Origin: Thiotrichales bacterium 19S3-11
Lineage (GTDB): Bacteria; Pseudomonadota; Gammaproteobacteria; Francisellales; Francisellaceae
Direction of reading: 5' to 3'
DNA length: 64,000 bases
Assembly: GCA_021713295.1 (NCBI GenBank)
Contig: JAKJJU010000014.1
Coordinates: 1-64,000, forward strand
The translations under genes and the position numbers were made by a program. This document shows, piece after piece, positions 43,183 through 52,504 of the stretch; position 1 is the first letter of the stretch, and each line of letters begins with the position of its first letter. The notes under the pieces are model-generated. The model was not told the DNA's origin and did no database searches. It saw only the letters and a list, made by a program, of their open reading frames with translations.

Positions 43183-44445
43183 TTATGCTTCTTCAAGAAT
43201 AACTTTATTTTTAGCTGAGCTATGACGTTCACGTAATTCAATATTAACGTAACGATCAGTTAGGGCGCTATTACTATGACCTGCATCATCACGAACATGA
43301 TCACGAGGACGATGTTTAATGTCATTAGAAATACCAGTATGACGCAACCAATGCACAGTAGCTTCTAACAAACTATCAGATTCATCATTGAAGCCATCTT
43401 TTGCTAATGCAACTGACGCTTGATCAAAGCAATGTTGTACAATTCTGCGAATATGAGTTGTTGTCGTTACTGGGCCACGGCCTCTTAATTTTGGAATTAA
43501 CGGCGTTGTATCATTAACCGTTGGTAATCCTGGTAATCCTAAATAACGTCTCCAACGCTTCAATGCATCTAACATAGCATCACTAACGGCGATTTGACGT
43601 GTTTTATTACCTTTACCTAAAGTAATAAACCACCAGTTTCCATCATCATCACGCTGAAAATCATTCATTGTAGGTGTCCAACGACTTGTTGCAACTAATT
43701 CAGAAATACGTAAGTACATTGAATAAAGTGCTGACATTACAAAATATGAACGCTCATGAATTGTTGGGTTTTCAAAGGCGAGATCATTAGCTGTTTTAAT
43801 AACATATTGCCATTGAAGATCAGATAATTTTCTCACCTTTGTTGTTGCTTGTGTGTTAACTAAAAACTTACTTTTTTGACGAATCAAAGTAATTGGATTT
43901 GAAAATACATAATGCTTTTGTAGTAAATAATTATAAAAACTACTCAAAATAGCAAATAACTCTTTAACTGCACCTTGTGATAATTCAAATTTATCAACAT
44001 TTGGTCGTTGACCACGTCGATAAGCTGACTTACTAACTGTGACAACAAAAGGGCGCCACTGCGTATTTGGTAATCTTTCACCACTAACATTTGCAAAACG
44101 AGGTGCTTTTTTGGTGCTAATCCAATTTTCTGGAGGTGCTTTACAAAACTCAATAAACGCTTCAATATCTTCTTGTTGAAGTTCAGGTAATGATTTATCA
44201 GCAATTAACCAACACCAGTGTAAAAGACGTTCAATTTCACGACGGTATGAGTTATATGTACCGCGACTACCTGTATAATTCTTTAAAAAACTATATGCAT
44301 GCTCAAAATCAGCCTGATTAAAACCATTGTATAGGCTAGGCTTTAAGTCATTTCTAATTTGCTCAATATTTTCCATTGTATCAAATAAAGCCAATGGTAT
44401 TTTTTTCGACATTGTTACGTTATCCTGTTTCATTTTCCCCACCAT
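43183..44445 (-). CDS. Intact tyrosine recombinase near dif
   Basis: A 420-residue tyrosine recombinase with N-terminal SAM-like core-binding domain (TYNSYRREIERLLHW) and a complete catalytic set: Arg246 in LRISEL, a Lys in the GKGNKTR beta hairpin, His365 and Arg368 in HWLRHTG, His390 in GHSNSALTDRY and Tyr399. It is longer than XerC/XerD (about 300 residues) because of an N-terminal extension and insertions. It has a truncated sister at 15375. Its start lies about 280 bases from a dif-like site, so it may be a Xer-like or dif-exploiting integrase. Several start codons near the N-terminus are possible (44445, 44433 and 44409). Confidence 0.9.
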   Translation of the reverse strand: MVGKMKQDNVTMSKKIPLALFDTMENIEQIRNDLKPSLYNGFNQADFEHAYSFLKNYTGSRGTYNSYRREIERLLHWCWLIADKSLPELQQEDIEAFIEFCKAPPENWISTKKAPRFANVSGERLPNTQWRPFVVTVSKSAYRRGQRPNVDKFELSQGAVKELFAILSSFYNYLLQKHYVFSNPITLIRQKSKFLVNTQATTKVRKLSDLQWQYVIKTANDLAFENPTIHERSYFVMSALYSMYLRISELVATSRWTPTMNDFQRDDDGNWWFITLGKGNKTRQIAVSDAMLDALKRWRRYLGLPGLPTVNDTTPLIPKLRGRGPVTTTTHIRRIVQHCFDQASVALAKDGFNDESDSLLEATVHWLRHTGISNDIKHRPRDHVRDDAGHSNSALTDRYVNIELRERHSSAKNKVILEEA

Positions 44446-44690
44446 ATAAATCTTCGGAAGTTAAACAAAATCAATGCATTAGCTAAAACTTTCAGCCATA
44501 ATGACTGGTTATATACATAACCGGACACTTTAAACTACGTGCAGAAAACCTAAGCAACTTGCATTTTCTTATATTTTTTTACCTAGCTTTTTAAGCTAAG
44601 TGTTTTAGTTTTTAAAAACCCCGTAATTTAATAAATAACGGCACCAGTGGCATCTTAAAGCTGAAAAAACAAAACCATCATATAATGGAG

Positions 44691-44726
44691 TAGTTAATCT
44701 AGCTCATTTTTACTTTAGTTAATCTA
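44691..44726. repeat. Direct repeat TAGTTAATCTA next to dif
   Basis: TAGTTAATCTA occurs at 44691-44701 and again at 44716-44726, 25 bases apart, ending 2 bases before the dif site. They could be accessory recombinase or regulator binding sites. Their function is unknown. Confidence 0.5.
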
Positions 44727-44728
44727 AA

Positions 44729-44756
44729 ATTTAACATAATATATATTATGCGAACT
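44729..44756 (-). other. Chromosome dimer resolution site dif
   Basis: Read on the minus strand, an 11-base arm AGTTCGCATAA, a 6-base centre TATATA and an 11-base arm TTATGTTAAAT. Compared with E. coli dif (arms GGTGCGCATAA and TTATGTTAAAT, centre TGTATA), 25 of 28 positions agree and the XerD arm is identical. XerC/XerD recombine dif sites to resolve chromosome dimers at the terminus, so this point is probably near the replication terminus. Confidence 0.85.
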
Positions 44757-45314
44757 TTAATATTAACTTTTTATCTATGATAATAAGATGCCTAGTTATC
44801 ATAGGATTTGTAAAAATCTTAATGTAGTTTATCACATTTGCCTACCGTAAATACTACGTAAAACATTACAAATTTTTTACTGTATTGTTCAAAAAAATTG
44901 AAAGTTGTTTATTTAACAATCAGTTTTTTAATTTTTTTAACTTTATTTTTTTATTAATAATCATAAAGTTAGATATTACAATTTTGTTAAATGTAGTTAT
45001 TTTTGAAAAACGTATATTCAATAAAATTGAACTTAAATAATGCAAAATAACTCATTTAAAGTTTATTATTCATCAAATCTTAAAAGCCATTATACATATA
45101 ATCAGATTTTTTTAAACCACTTTTATTGCATTTATTGCAATTTTATTAAATTAATATATTTTTTGCTTCTATTATATGATGCTATGCTTCATATTTATTC
45201 ATTATAAGGAATACTCTCAGAAATGCAATACAAAAATAACCAAATAAAAAATAATTATGAATCATTTTAAAAATCCTTTTTAAAAATCAAATAATTATAT
45301 GAAAGTATACAGCT

Positions 45315-46346
45315 TTATTTATTTAAGTCTAGATGTCCTATGACAATTTCATCCCATACTAACAGTGCCAGAGATACAATAACTGGCCCTAAAAATAACC
45401 CAATAAAGCCTAAAACTTCTAATCCACCTAACGCACCAAATAAAGTAGCTAAAAAATGCATATGTACTGATCTACCAATAATTAAAGGACGAATCCAATT
45501 ATCTGTAATAAGATTAACAAGTATGCCAACAACTAAAACAACAATACCAGCAACAAGCATACCTTGAGCAGCAACGCCAATAGCAATGGCAACAAAAAGT
45601 ATAATCAACGCAAATGGAATAACTGTTACAAGTGCTGTCAATACAGCCAAAATAACAGGAATAGGAATACCTAATACATAATATATTATTCCCATAATTA
45701 TACCTGTTATTAAACCGATAATAACAAAGCTATCAATGACACCTCGAATAACTTTAGGCGTTCTCTCTAAATAGCCTTGCCATAATGAAACACGATCTTC
45801 ACCTAAAATTTCAATTTTTTGAATAATATCTGGAGCATCTTTTAGTCCAAAAAAAAGACAAACTAAAGTAAAAAAGAAAATAACCGAATATTTAAGTGCA
45901 CTACCTAAAATAACACCTGCTTGTGAGATCGGTAAATCTAAATTTGATATTAAATCAGTCACAGAATGGCCTGTTATGATATATTGCTGCCATAAAGAAG
46001 CCATGTATTTCCCTATAAACGGTATCGTAATTAGCCAATCTGGCGCAGGCGTTTGATTGGTATGTGCTGATTTCAAATAACTAAGTAAGGCTGCCACTTC
46101 ACTAGCAGCTAATGAACCGACCCATATAATCGGTAGAATAATGATAATCGCTATAATAATAGTAAACGATAGTGATGAAATTACAGCTTTTTGGCCTAAA
46201 AGCTGATACCAACGCTTATATAACGGCCATACACCTATCGCAATAATTCCTGCCCATACAAATGCATGCCAAAATGGCCATACAATCCACAAACCTGCGA
46301 TAATAAGTACAGTTGCAGTTATCATAGATAAGTATTGTTTGTTCAT
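45315..46346 (-). CDS. AI-2E family (PerM-like) membrane transporter
   Basis: A 343-residue protein with about eight helices. The N-terminal pair (residues 7-41) and the C-terminal LVNLITDNWIRPLIIGRSVHMHF, followed by GGLEVLGFIGLFLGPVI, are strong AI-2E family landmarks. The substrate is not known; family members are linked to autoinducer-2 export or Na/H exchange. It lies 31 bases after folKP in the same direction and may be cotranscribed. Confidence 0.92.
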   Translation of the reverse strand: MNKQYLSMITATVLIIAGLWIVWPFWHAFVWAGIIAIGVWPLYKRWYQLLGQKAVISSLSFTIIIAIIIILPIIWVGSLAASEVAALLSYLKSAHTNQTPAPDWLITIPFIGKYMASLWQQYIITGHSVTDLISNLDLPISQAGVILGSALKYSVIFFFTLVCLFFGLKDAPDIIQKIEILGEDRVSLWQGYLERTPKVIRGVIDSFVIIGLITGIIMGIIYYVLGIPIPVILAVLTALVTVIPFALIILFVAIAIGVAAQGMLVAGIVVLVVGILVNLITDNWIRPLIIGRSVHMHFLATLFGALGGLEVLGFIGLFLGPVIVSLALLVWDEIVIGHLDLNK

Positions 46347-46377
46347 TTGTAATATGCTTCCTTTCTTTCAAAATTTA

Positions 46378-47721
46378 TTACTGGTAGAAACTACTGATTA
46401 TGGCTGCTCTGTGAGAAAATTCAACCTCGTGCACTCTTAATATATCTGCGCCCATTTGAATAAAATGAAAAGACAAGATACTTGTCTCAAGATCTGTAGG
46501 ATCATAATTCGTTAATTTATTAGAATTAAACGGCACCATATTAACAGGATTAACCACAGACTGTTTTCTTGAATGTCCAATTAAAATCGGCATATTTAAT
46601 ACAGTTTTCATACACTGTATGCGATTTGTAATATTTTTCACTGCCTGAGCTGGCTTTGCAAAACCAAAGCCGGGATCAAATATTAATTGAGAAAGTTTAA
46701 CCCCTTTTTTAAGTAAATACTCAATTTGATACTGAGCAAATGCCATAACACGATCATAATCATTATGTTCATTGATACCAATATGCGCTAAAGGCCCCCG
46801 CCAATTATCCATAATAATATATTTTAAATGTGGATTTGAAATTAAAATCTCAGCTTTTTGGTCTAGTTGTGTACCCATCACATCATTAATGACTGTGACA
46901 TAATCATAATTTATCAATTTTTCGATTGTTTCTATGCGATAAGTATCAATACTAATGGTTGGTTTAATCGCCTGAACCTCAAAATATGTCTTGATACTCT
47001 CAAGCACTGGCTCTAAACGTTGCCATTCAGTTTGAGAAGATATCGGATTATTGGATGCTTTTAACGAAGTGGACTCAGCACCTATATCAATCATATGTGC
47101 CCCACTAGAAAATAATTGATCAAAACGATGGATTGTATTTTTAATTGAGCCACTATAGATACCATTATCTGAAAATGAATCAGGGGTAATATTTAAAATT
47201 CCCATGATCTCTGGGCCTGATAATAATTGTTGGATTTTTTCTACGGGCTCTAATTTCTCAAGATGTTCATATAAATTTAACTCTATAAATTTGGGATGTT
47301 GCCAATTTGGTAAAACATCTAATAAAGGTTTCAATGCAAATGAACGATTTAATAGTTCTTTATGAGGAATCGTTAGTTCAATTGTACTTAACGTTAAATA
47401 ATCTGAGCACAAAATATCAATATCAATAACCCTAGGTGACCAAAACTCATGATCTTCTGCCCTACCCATTTTGGTCTCTATTTGCTTTAATATCTTGAGT
47501 AACTCATGCGGTTGTAACGATGTTTTAATCAAAATAGCAGCATTCAAATAAGGTAAGTTCCATTCTATTGGTGCACCTTCAGGGACTAAGGCCTTAGAAA
47601 GGTAAATTGAAGAGTAGCGAACGATTTCAATATCACGTTGTTTGAGAAATTTAATCGCTTCTCTTAATTGAATCAGTGGATCACTTAAATTGCTGCCAAT
47701 CCCCAATACAAAATATGCCAT
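46378..47721 (-). CDS. folKP: Fused HPPK-DHPS of folate synthesis
   Basis: A 447-residue two-domain enzyme. Residues 1-160 are 6-hydroxymethyl-dihydropterin pyrophosphokinase (GIGSNLSDP, NAAILIKT, PRVIDIDIL, IPHKELLNRSFAL). Residues about 170-447 are dihydropteroate synthase (MGILNITPDSFSDNG, IDIGAESTS, INDVMGT, LIFDPGFGFAKP, PILIGHSRKQ). Fusion of the two consecutive enzymes is known in Francisella and in some eukaryotes. The DHPS part uses p-aminobenzoate made by the pabBC product. It lies 3 bases after folB. Sulfonamides target this domain. Confidence 0.95.
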   Translation of the reverse strand: MAYFVLGIGSNLSDPLIQLREAIKFLKQRDIEIVRYSSIYLSKALVPEGAPIEWNLPYLNAAILIKTSLQPHELLKILKQIETKMGRAEDHEFWSPRVIDIDILCSDYLTLSTIELTIPHKELLNRSFALKPLLDVLPNWQHPKFIELNLYEHLEKLEPVEKIQQLLSGPEIMGILNITPDSFSDNGIYSGSIKNTIHRFDQLFSSGAHMIDIGAESTSLKASNNPISSQTEWQRLEPVLESIKTYFEVQAIKPTISIDTYRIETIEKLINYDYVTVINDVMGTQLDQKAEILISNPHLKYIIMDNWRGPLAHIGINEHNDYDRVMAFAQYQIEYLLKKGVKLSQLIFDPGFGFAKPAQAVKNITNRIQCMKTVLNMPILIGHSRKQSVVNPVNMVPFNSNKLTNYDPTDLETSILSFHFIQMGADILRVHEVEFSHRAAIISSFYQ

Positions 47722-47724
47722 TGT

Positions 47725-48090
47725 CTAAGCCTCAGCAGTCATTATAAATTTAGCTTCGTGAATATGAGATGTAGGTGGATATTTGACTAATTCTAACCGA
47801 TGGATGGTTACTTCTGGATAATGAGTTAGTATGGTATCCGTTAAAAACCAGCCTAAATGCTCAATTAAGTTAAATGAGCGCTCATTTAAAACTGCTTGTA
47901 GCAAGTCTCTTAATGTTTTATAACAAATCGTATCTTCAAGCTCATCACTTTGGCAGGCTTTAACCAAACTGGGGAAAGATAATTCTAAATTTACCAGTAC
48001 ACGTTGTTGTAAATCTCGTTCGATGCCAGTTGCACCAAGATAAGCATATAACTCACAACCATTAATATGAAGTGACGTTGTAATCTTCAT
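47725..48090 (-). CDS. folB: Dihydroneopterin aldolase
   Basis: A 121-residue FolB: HINGCELYAYLGATGIERDLQQRVLVNLEL at the start, TICYKTLRDLL and NLIEHLGWFLTD in the middle, and VTIHRLELVKYPP at the end. It forms 6-hydroxymethyl-dihydropterin for the next enzyme. It is the first gene of the folB-folKP operon. Confidence 0.94.
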   Translation of the reverse strand: MKITTSLHINGCELYAYLGATGIERDLQQRVLVNLELSFPSLVKACQSDELEDTICYKTLRDLLQAVLNERSFNLIEHLGWFLTDTILTHYPEVTIHRLELVKYPPTSHIHEAKFIMTAEA

Positions 48091-48178
48091 TATAATCCTT
48101 TTTTGTTTTAGGGTTCATTCTTCTTATGTGCTTTAGGCTGATAGTATCAAATATTTAAGAATTTCCATAGTTATTATG

Positions 48179-49096
48179 CTAAATTTCATGCTTAAATGAT
48201 GTTTCTTCAGAACCTTCTCGATTATAAAAAATTAGCGTTTCATGTATCTCAGAAACTAATTCCGTATGCCTTAATAGTTTAGTTGATTTGTCAATATGGA
48301 CACGCTTGTTATAACCGATACCGTTTGGTCCACTTTTTAGCTTTGATAGATCATCTGTTGATGGTTTACGATAAACCTTTTTAAAACTACAAGGCAAATT
48401 AAATTGATGCAGCGTACTATCCAAACACAATTGTGCAGTATCTGTATTAAGCGAAGCATGATTAAGGAAATTCCATCCAATATCTAAGCCTATGACACCA
48501 TTATGATGAGTTGGTACTTTATGAGTTCGTGACTCTGTAGTTGCTGATACTGAAGGAACAATTGATGTAAAGCCTATTAGACTGCATTCAGATGCGACAA
48601 ATGTTTGACATGATTCAACATTTTCTGCCAATGTAGTTTGATCTTGACGATAATTACCGGTAATACCTATAACTGGATCAAATGCAGTAATGGTTATTTT
48701 AATCGCTTTTAAAGACGGATCATTAGCTAATTTATTAGCAAGCATAAAAGCCGTAATTGCACCACGGCTATGGCCAGCAAAATATAAACGTTCTGGTTGC
48801 GGCACCATTTGTTTAATTTTATTAAATGCATCTTCTATAGTTTCATCCCAACTATTTGGGCCATGAAAACCCGTTACTGTTCCAAGATAAGACATATTAT
48901 AACGATACCATTCTAAAGGTGAAATCCACCCAAACCACCCTGCTTGGTTTTGATACGTACCAGGGCCATTATAAATAAAAGAACGTTCTTCTCCTATGTT
49001 ATCTACCGCACTTTGATAAATTTTATAAAGAGAGTCTTGATATTTACCGTCCATTCCAGTTCCGCGGAAAATAAAATAAGCCACTTTTTCTGCCAT
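48179..49096 (-). CDS. DUF2235-like/Tle-like alpha/beta hydrolase, candidate effector
   Basis: A 305-residue hydrolase with the FIFRGTGMDG opening and the nucleophile motif AGHSRGA (Ser110), as in Tle1-type lipases and DUF2235 proteins. ITAFDPVIG (Asp about 139) is a likely triad acid. A His in the C-terminal half (HKVPTHHNGVIGLDIG) is a candidate base. No signal peptide, so it could be a secretion substrate such as the phospholipases of type VI or type IV systems, or an intracellular esterase. A good AAAGGAGGTTAGCT site precedes it. Confidence 0.75.
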   Translation of the reverse strand: MAEKVAYFIFRGTGMDGKYQDSLYKIYQSAVDNIGEERSFIYNGPGTYQNQAGWFGWISPLEWYRYNMSYLGTVTGFHGPNSWDETIEDAFNKIKQMVPQPERLYFAGHSRGAITAFMLANKLANDPSLKAIKITITAFDPVIGITGNYRQDQTTLAENVESCQTFVASECSLIGFTSIVPSVSATTESRTHKVPTHHNGVIGLDIGWNFLNHASLNTDTAQLCLDSTLHQFNLPCSFKKVYRKPSTDDLSKLKSGPNGIGYNKRVHIDKSTKLLRHTELVSEIHETLIFYNREGSEETSFKHEI

Positions 49097-49230
49097 AGCT
49101 AACCTCCTTTAGACATAATACACAACCTGATGAAGATTAGAGCTAAGTTAATTATTTTGCAAATTTAGTTAATAGCTTATCTGTAACAAAAAAATGTACT
49201 TCTTCTAGAATCCTATCAAGTGATGCTACA

Positions 49231-50304
49231 ATGAAACTACTACTGATTTATACTATTACAATTGATGTTAAAAACATGAAAAAAATTGAATATCACCTAG
49301 AGAAAACTCCCTCAAAAGCAGACGATCAAATTGTGATTAAAGGAGTAACTGATTACAACAACAGTGTTCATCATGATCCTGTATCTCACCATAGCATCTA
49401 CGCCAAATGTAATCATACTATTGTTGGCGGAGCGCTGATTTATCAACATTCAGATATGGTATATATCGATACAGTATGGGTTGAAGAAGCATATAGAAGA
49501 CAAGGTATTTGTAGCGAGTTATTAAAACGTGTTGAACATAATGCTTTAAAAAAAGGTATCACAAAGCAAATTATTTGCACTACTTCAATCTATGCTAAAG
49601 AATTATATGAAAAATTAGGCTTTAAACTAATTGCAACTGTACCTGAATATTTACTTGGGCTCGATAAGTTTTATTTAAGAAAAACCGCAAATCGCACCTC
49701 TGTAAAACATCTATATAATAAACTTTGTCACTGGTTTGATAATGCTAGAAATAAAAATTTAGAAATGGAACAAAACTATCTGCAATTAATTATTAAGCTA
49801 ATTCCAGATACCGGCTCAATACTTGATGTGGGCTGTGGCACAGGAGAACCAATCGCAAAATTTTTTATTGAAAAAAACTACCCGTTAATTGGAATTGATA
49901 ATAGTGAGGCTATGCTATCACTTTGTAAAAAAAGATTTCCAAACAATCAATGGCTTTTAATGGATATGCGCAAAATAACGCTTACACAAACCTTTGACTG
50001 CGTTATTGCATGGCACAGTTTCTTTCATATCCCTAAAGAAGAACAAAAAGCACTCTTATGTCACCTTATCGATTATATTTCAGAAAATGGCTTACTTATA
50101 TTTACTTCAGGTGTTGAACATGGAGATATTTGGTCAGATAATGGTGGGGAAATGTTATTTCACTCTTCACTTTCTTCTCATGAATACAAAAAAATATTAC
50201 AAATGAATAAGATGATTGTACTACAACATACTATATCAGACCCATCCTGTGGTGGTGCTACCGTTTGGGTAGCACAAAAATCTAAAACTAATAGAAGCAA
50301 TTGA
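49231..50304 (+). CDS. GNAT acetyltransferase fused to SAM methyltransferase
   Basis: A 357-residue protein. Residues about 20-150 are a GNAT domain (TVWVEEAYRRQGICSELLKR for acetyl-CoA binding, and LYEKLGFKLI). Residues 180-350 are a class I methyltransferase (ILDVGCGTGEP at 197-207, GIDNSEAML). Two catalytic domains in one chain suggest sequential modification of one small molecule, or coupled detoxification. The start is uncertain: ATG 49231, or ATG 49276 (MKKIEYHLEK). No clear ribosome site for either. It converges on the transporter gene with 1 base between stops. Confidence 0.85.
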   Translation: MKLLLIYTITIDVKNMKKIEYHLEKTPSKADDQIVIKGVTDYNNSVHHDPVSHHSIYAKCNHTIVGGALIYQHSDMVYIDTVWVEEAYRRQGICSELLKRVEHNALKKGITKQIICTTSIYAKELYEKLGFKLIATVPEYLLGLDKFYLRKTANRTSVKHLYNKLCHWFDNARNKNLEMEQNYLQLIIKLIPDTGSILDVGCGTGEPIAKFFIEKNYPLIGIDNSEAMLSLCKKRFPNNQWLLMDMRKITLTQTFDCVIAWHSFFHIPKEEQKALLCHLIDYISENGLLIFTSGVEHGDIWSDNGGEMLFHSSLSSHEYKKILQMNKMIVLQHTISDPSCGGATVWVAQKSKTNRSN

Positions 50305-50305
50305 A

Positions 50306-51508
50306 CTATCGTTTCATTACTTTTTGATTAACGATACATAGTAAAATTGCAAGTAAACCAAATAATAATAATGTCATTGCCAATGGAATGGTGCTTTCAA
50401 CTTTCCATTCCAGAACAATCGTTGAAACAATAAAAGCAAATACAAACTCAAAACTGCCAAACACAGCTGATGCCGTACCTGCAATTTCCCCAAAAGGTTC
50501 AATAGCTCCACCAGCACCAGCACCCATAAGCATTGCGCCACCGATACCCATAATCATCATAGGCCCCATGAACCCCCAAATACTTAAACCGAAACTATAA
50601 TACCAATAAAGCATCACAATACCACTTAATGCCATTAACACTGCACCTATAGTAACGGTTTTATAAGTACCAAAACGTTTCGCGCAATAGCCACTGATAA
50701 AGCTACCAATAAAAAATATCACTCCAATTGCAGCAAAATAAAAGCCAAAGTGATCAACCGGAATTTTTAATAACGTAATAATAATATATGAAGATGATGA
50801 GAAAAACGTTAAAAACCCTGCAAATCCAGCTGCAGCACAAAAGGTATAAATTAAGAACGACCGACTTTTTAAAACAGTCAAATATTGCTTTAATAGACCT
50901 CGAGATAGTTTGCTACGGCGTTGAATGGGTAATGTTTCATCTATATTAAATAGTGCTAAAGCTAAAATTAAACAACTTAATATGGCTAAAACAGCAAATG
51001 ATGCGCGCCAACTTATCCAAACTTCTAAATAACCACCAATCACAGGAGCCACCAATGGAGACAGTGCAATTGTTGAGTTCAGAAAACTATATATTTTAGC
51101 AACATCATCACCATTAAATAAATCTCTAACCATCGCAAAAGCAGAAACCATCATACCACAAGCACCAAATGCTTGAATCACTCGACCAATGTTTAAGATG
51201 CTAATACTACTGGCAATGGTACAAACGATCGAACCGATTATAAAAATGATAATACTAGCTAAAACAACTTTACGGCGACCAATCTGATCACTTAATGGGC
51301 CTGTAAACAACTGCCCTAATCCAGTCATTAATAAAAATAAACTAACGGTTAACTGCACAGATACTTGACTTGCATAAAAATACTCTTTAATTATTGGGAT
51401 ACTTGGGACGTAAATATCCAAAGCAAATGCAAAGCTAAATATTAACGGTGCAATGATCAATATAACCATTGTAACAGAACGAGAAGCTAAGGGTTTTCGT
51501 ATAGACAT
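50306..51508 (-). CDS. Bcr/CflA-type MFS drug transporter
   Basis: A 400-residue 12-helix transporter. FAFALDIYVPSIPIIKEYF and LFTGPLSDQIGRRKVVLASIIIF at the start are Bcr/CflA landmarks. Family members export bicyclomycin, chloramphenicol, sulfonamides or dipeptides. It is divergent from a LysR gene, which is the likely regulator. AAGGTTAATT precedes ATG. Confidence 0.92.
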   Translation of the reverse strand: MSIRKPLASRSVTMVILIIAPLIFSFAFALDIYVPSIPIIKEYFYASQVSVQLTVSLFLLMTGLGQLFTGPLSDQIGRRKVVLASIIIFIIGSIVCTIASSISILNIGRVIQAFGACGMMVSAFAMVRDLFNGDDVAKIYSFLNSTIALSPLVAPVIGGYLEVWISWRASFAVLAILSCLILALALFNIDETLPIQRRSKLSRGLLKQYLTVLKSRSFLIYTFCAAAGFAGFLTFFSSSSYIIITLLKIPVDHFGFYFAAIGVIFFIGSFISGYCAKRFGTYKTVTIGAVLMALSGIVMLYWYYSFGLSIWGFMGPMMIMGIGGAMLMGAGAGGAIEPFGEIAGTASAVFGSFEFVFAFIVSTIVLEWKVESTIPLAMTLLLFGLLAILLCIVNQKVMKR

Positions 51509-51616
51509 AATTAACCTTAATTAGTAGTTTTTAATTTTATTTATTAAATAATAGCACTTTGAATAACTATAGATAATACCATTTACATTCAAATTTCTTT
51601 TGCATAAAATGCAATA

Positions 51617-52504
51617 ATGATTACTTTATTACAAACTTTTCTTACAGTTTCCAATAAAGGCAGTTTTTCTAAAGCCGCTCAAACGTTAGGGCTTTCGGTA
51701 TCGATGGTCTCTCGCCGAATTGATCGACTAGAAAATGAGCTGGATACTGTATTATTTATACGAAACACCCGCTCATTAAATTTAACTCAGTCAGGTCACC
51801 AGTTATTGGATAATGCACCGAGCTTATTAAAACACTGGCAATCTGTAATGCAAAACGTTAGTAATCAAAATAAAATAATTTGCGGTAACCTTAAAATAGG
51901 AATTCCTAACTCAATCACCTATCAACATATAACACAACATATCAAAGCATTTATGGATGCTTATCCAGATTTAACTATCCAATTATACAGTGGCAACCAT
52001 CTTTCAAATATGATAGGTGAACAATTTGACGTTGTTATTCACTGCTCAGCCCTACCCGACAGTCGTTTGAATTATACATTTATTACCAATTGGAGAAAAG
52101 TGTTATGCGCAACAAAATCTTATTTTGATCAGTATACCATCCCCAAACACCCCATTGATTTAGCTCAGCATAATTGTATCGATCACTATTATAATTATAA
52201 TAAAACATGGCGATTTATAATAAACAGTAAAAGTGAATTTTTACCAGTAAGTGGAACGATACAAGCAAGTACTAGTTTAGATTTAAAAAATCTTGCCTTA
52301 TCAGGGTTAGGCCTAGTTTATTTACCTGAATTTGTAGTTGCAGCTGAAATGCAACAAAATCAATTAATATCCGTATTAGATAATTATATGCCTGATGACA
52401 TACCTATGTATGCTGTCTATCAAGGTAAATTAATTCAATCGCCCAAAATTTCAGTATTTATCGATTTTTTTAAGAAAACGTTAAAAAGGTATAATAGAAA
52501 TTAA
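51617..52504 (+). CDS. LysR family transcription regulator
   Basis: A 295-residue LysR protein: N-terminal winged helix (FLTVSNKGSFSKAAQTLGLSVSMVSRRIDRLENELDTVLF) and a C-terminal periplasmic-binding-like effector domain. It is divergent from the Bcr-type transporter with 108 bases between, the usual layout for LysR control of a neighbour. No obvious ribosome binding site is visible before ATG. Its stop overlaps that of the next convergent gene. Confidence 0.92.
   Translation: MITLLQTFLTVSNKGSFSKAAQTLGLSVSMVSRRIDRLENELDTVLFIRNTRSLNLTQSGHQLLDNAPSLLKHWQSVMQNVSNQNKIICGNLKIGIPNSITYQHITQHIKAFMDAYPDLTIQLYSGNHLSNMIGEQFDVVIHCSALPDSRLNYTFITNWRKVLCATKSYFDQYTIPKHPIDLAQHNCIDHYYNYNKTWRFIINSKSEFLPVSGTIQASTSLDLKNLALSGLGLVYLPEFVVAAEMQQNQLISVLDNYMPDDIPMYAVYQGKLIQSPKISVFIDFFKKTLKRYNRN

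Larger units (their letters stand above)
44446..45314. other. Long intergenic region with inverted repeats around dif
   Basis: An 869-base AT-rich gap without a gene. It holds several inverted repeats besides the dif site: GGTTAT-ATAC-ATAACC at 44507-44522, TAGCTT-TTT-AAGCTA at 44584-44598, and CTATGATAA with TTATCATAG at 44775-44783 and 44796-44804. The right half (44850-45314) is mostly A/T tracts in which I see nothing definite. It separates the recombinase from the AI-2E-type transporter. Confidence 0.6.

Noticed and set aside
44850-45314. Possible origin, CRISPR or RNA gene in the long gap
   Set aside because: No repeated units with spacers, no DnaA-box cluster and no GC-rich folded element was seen; only A/T tracts.
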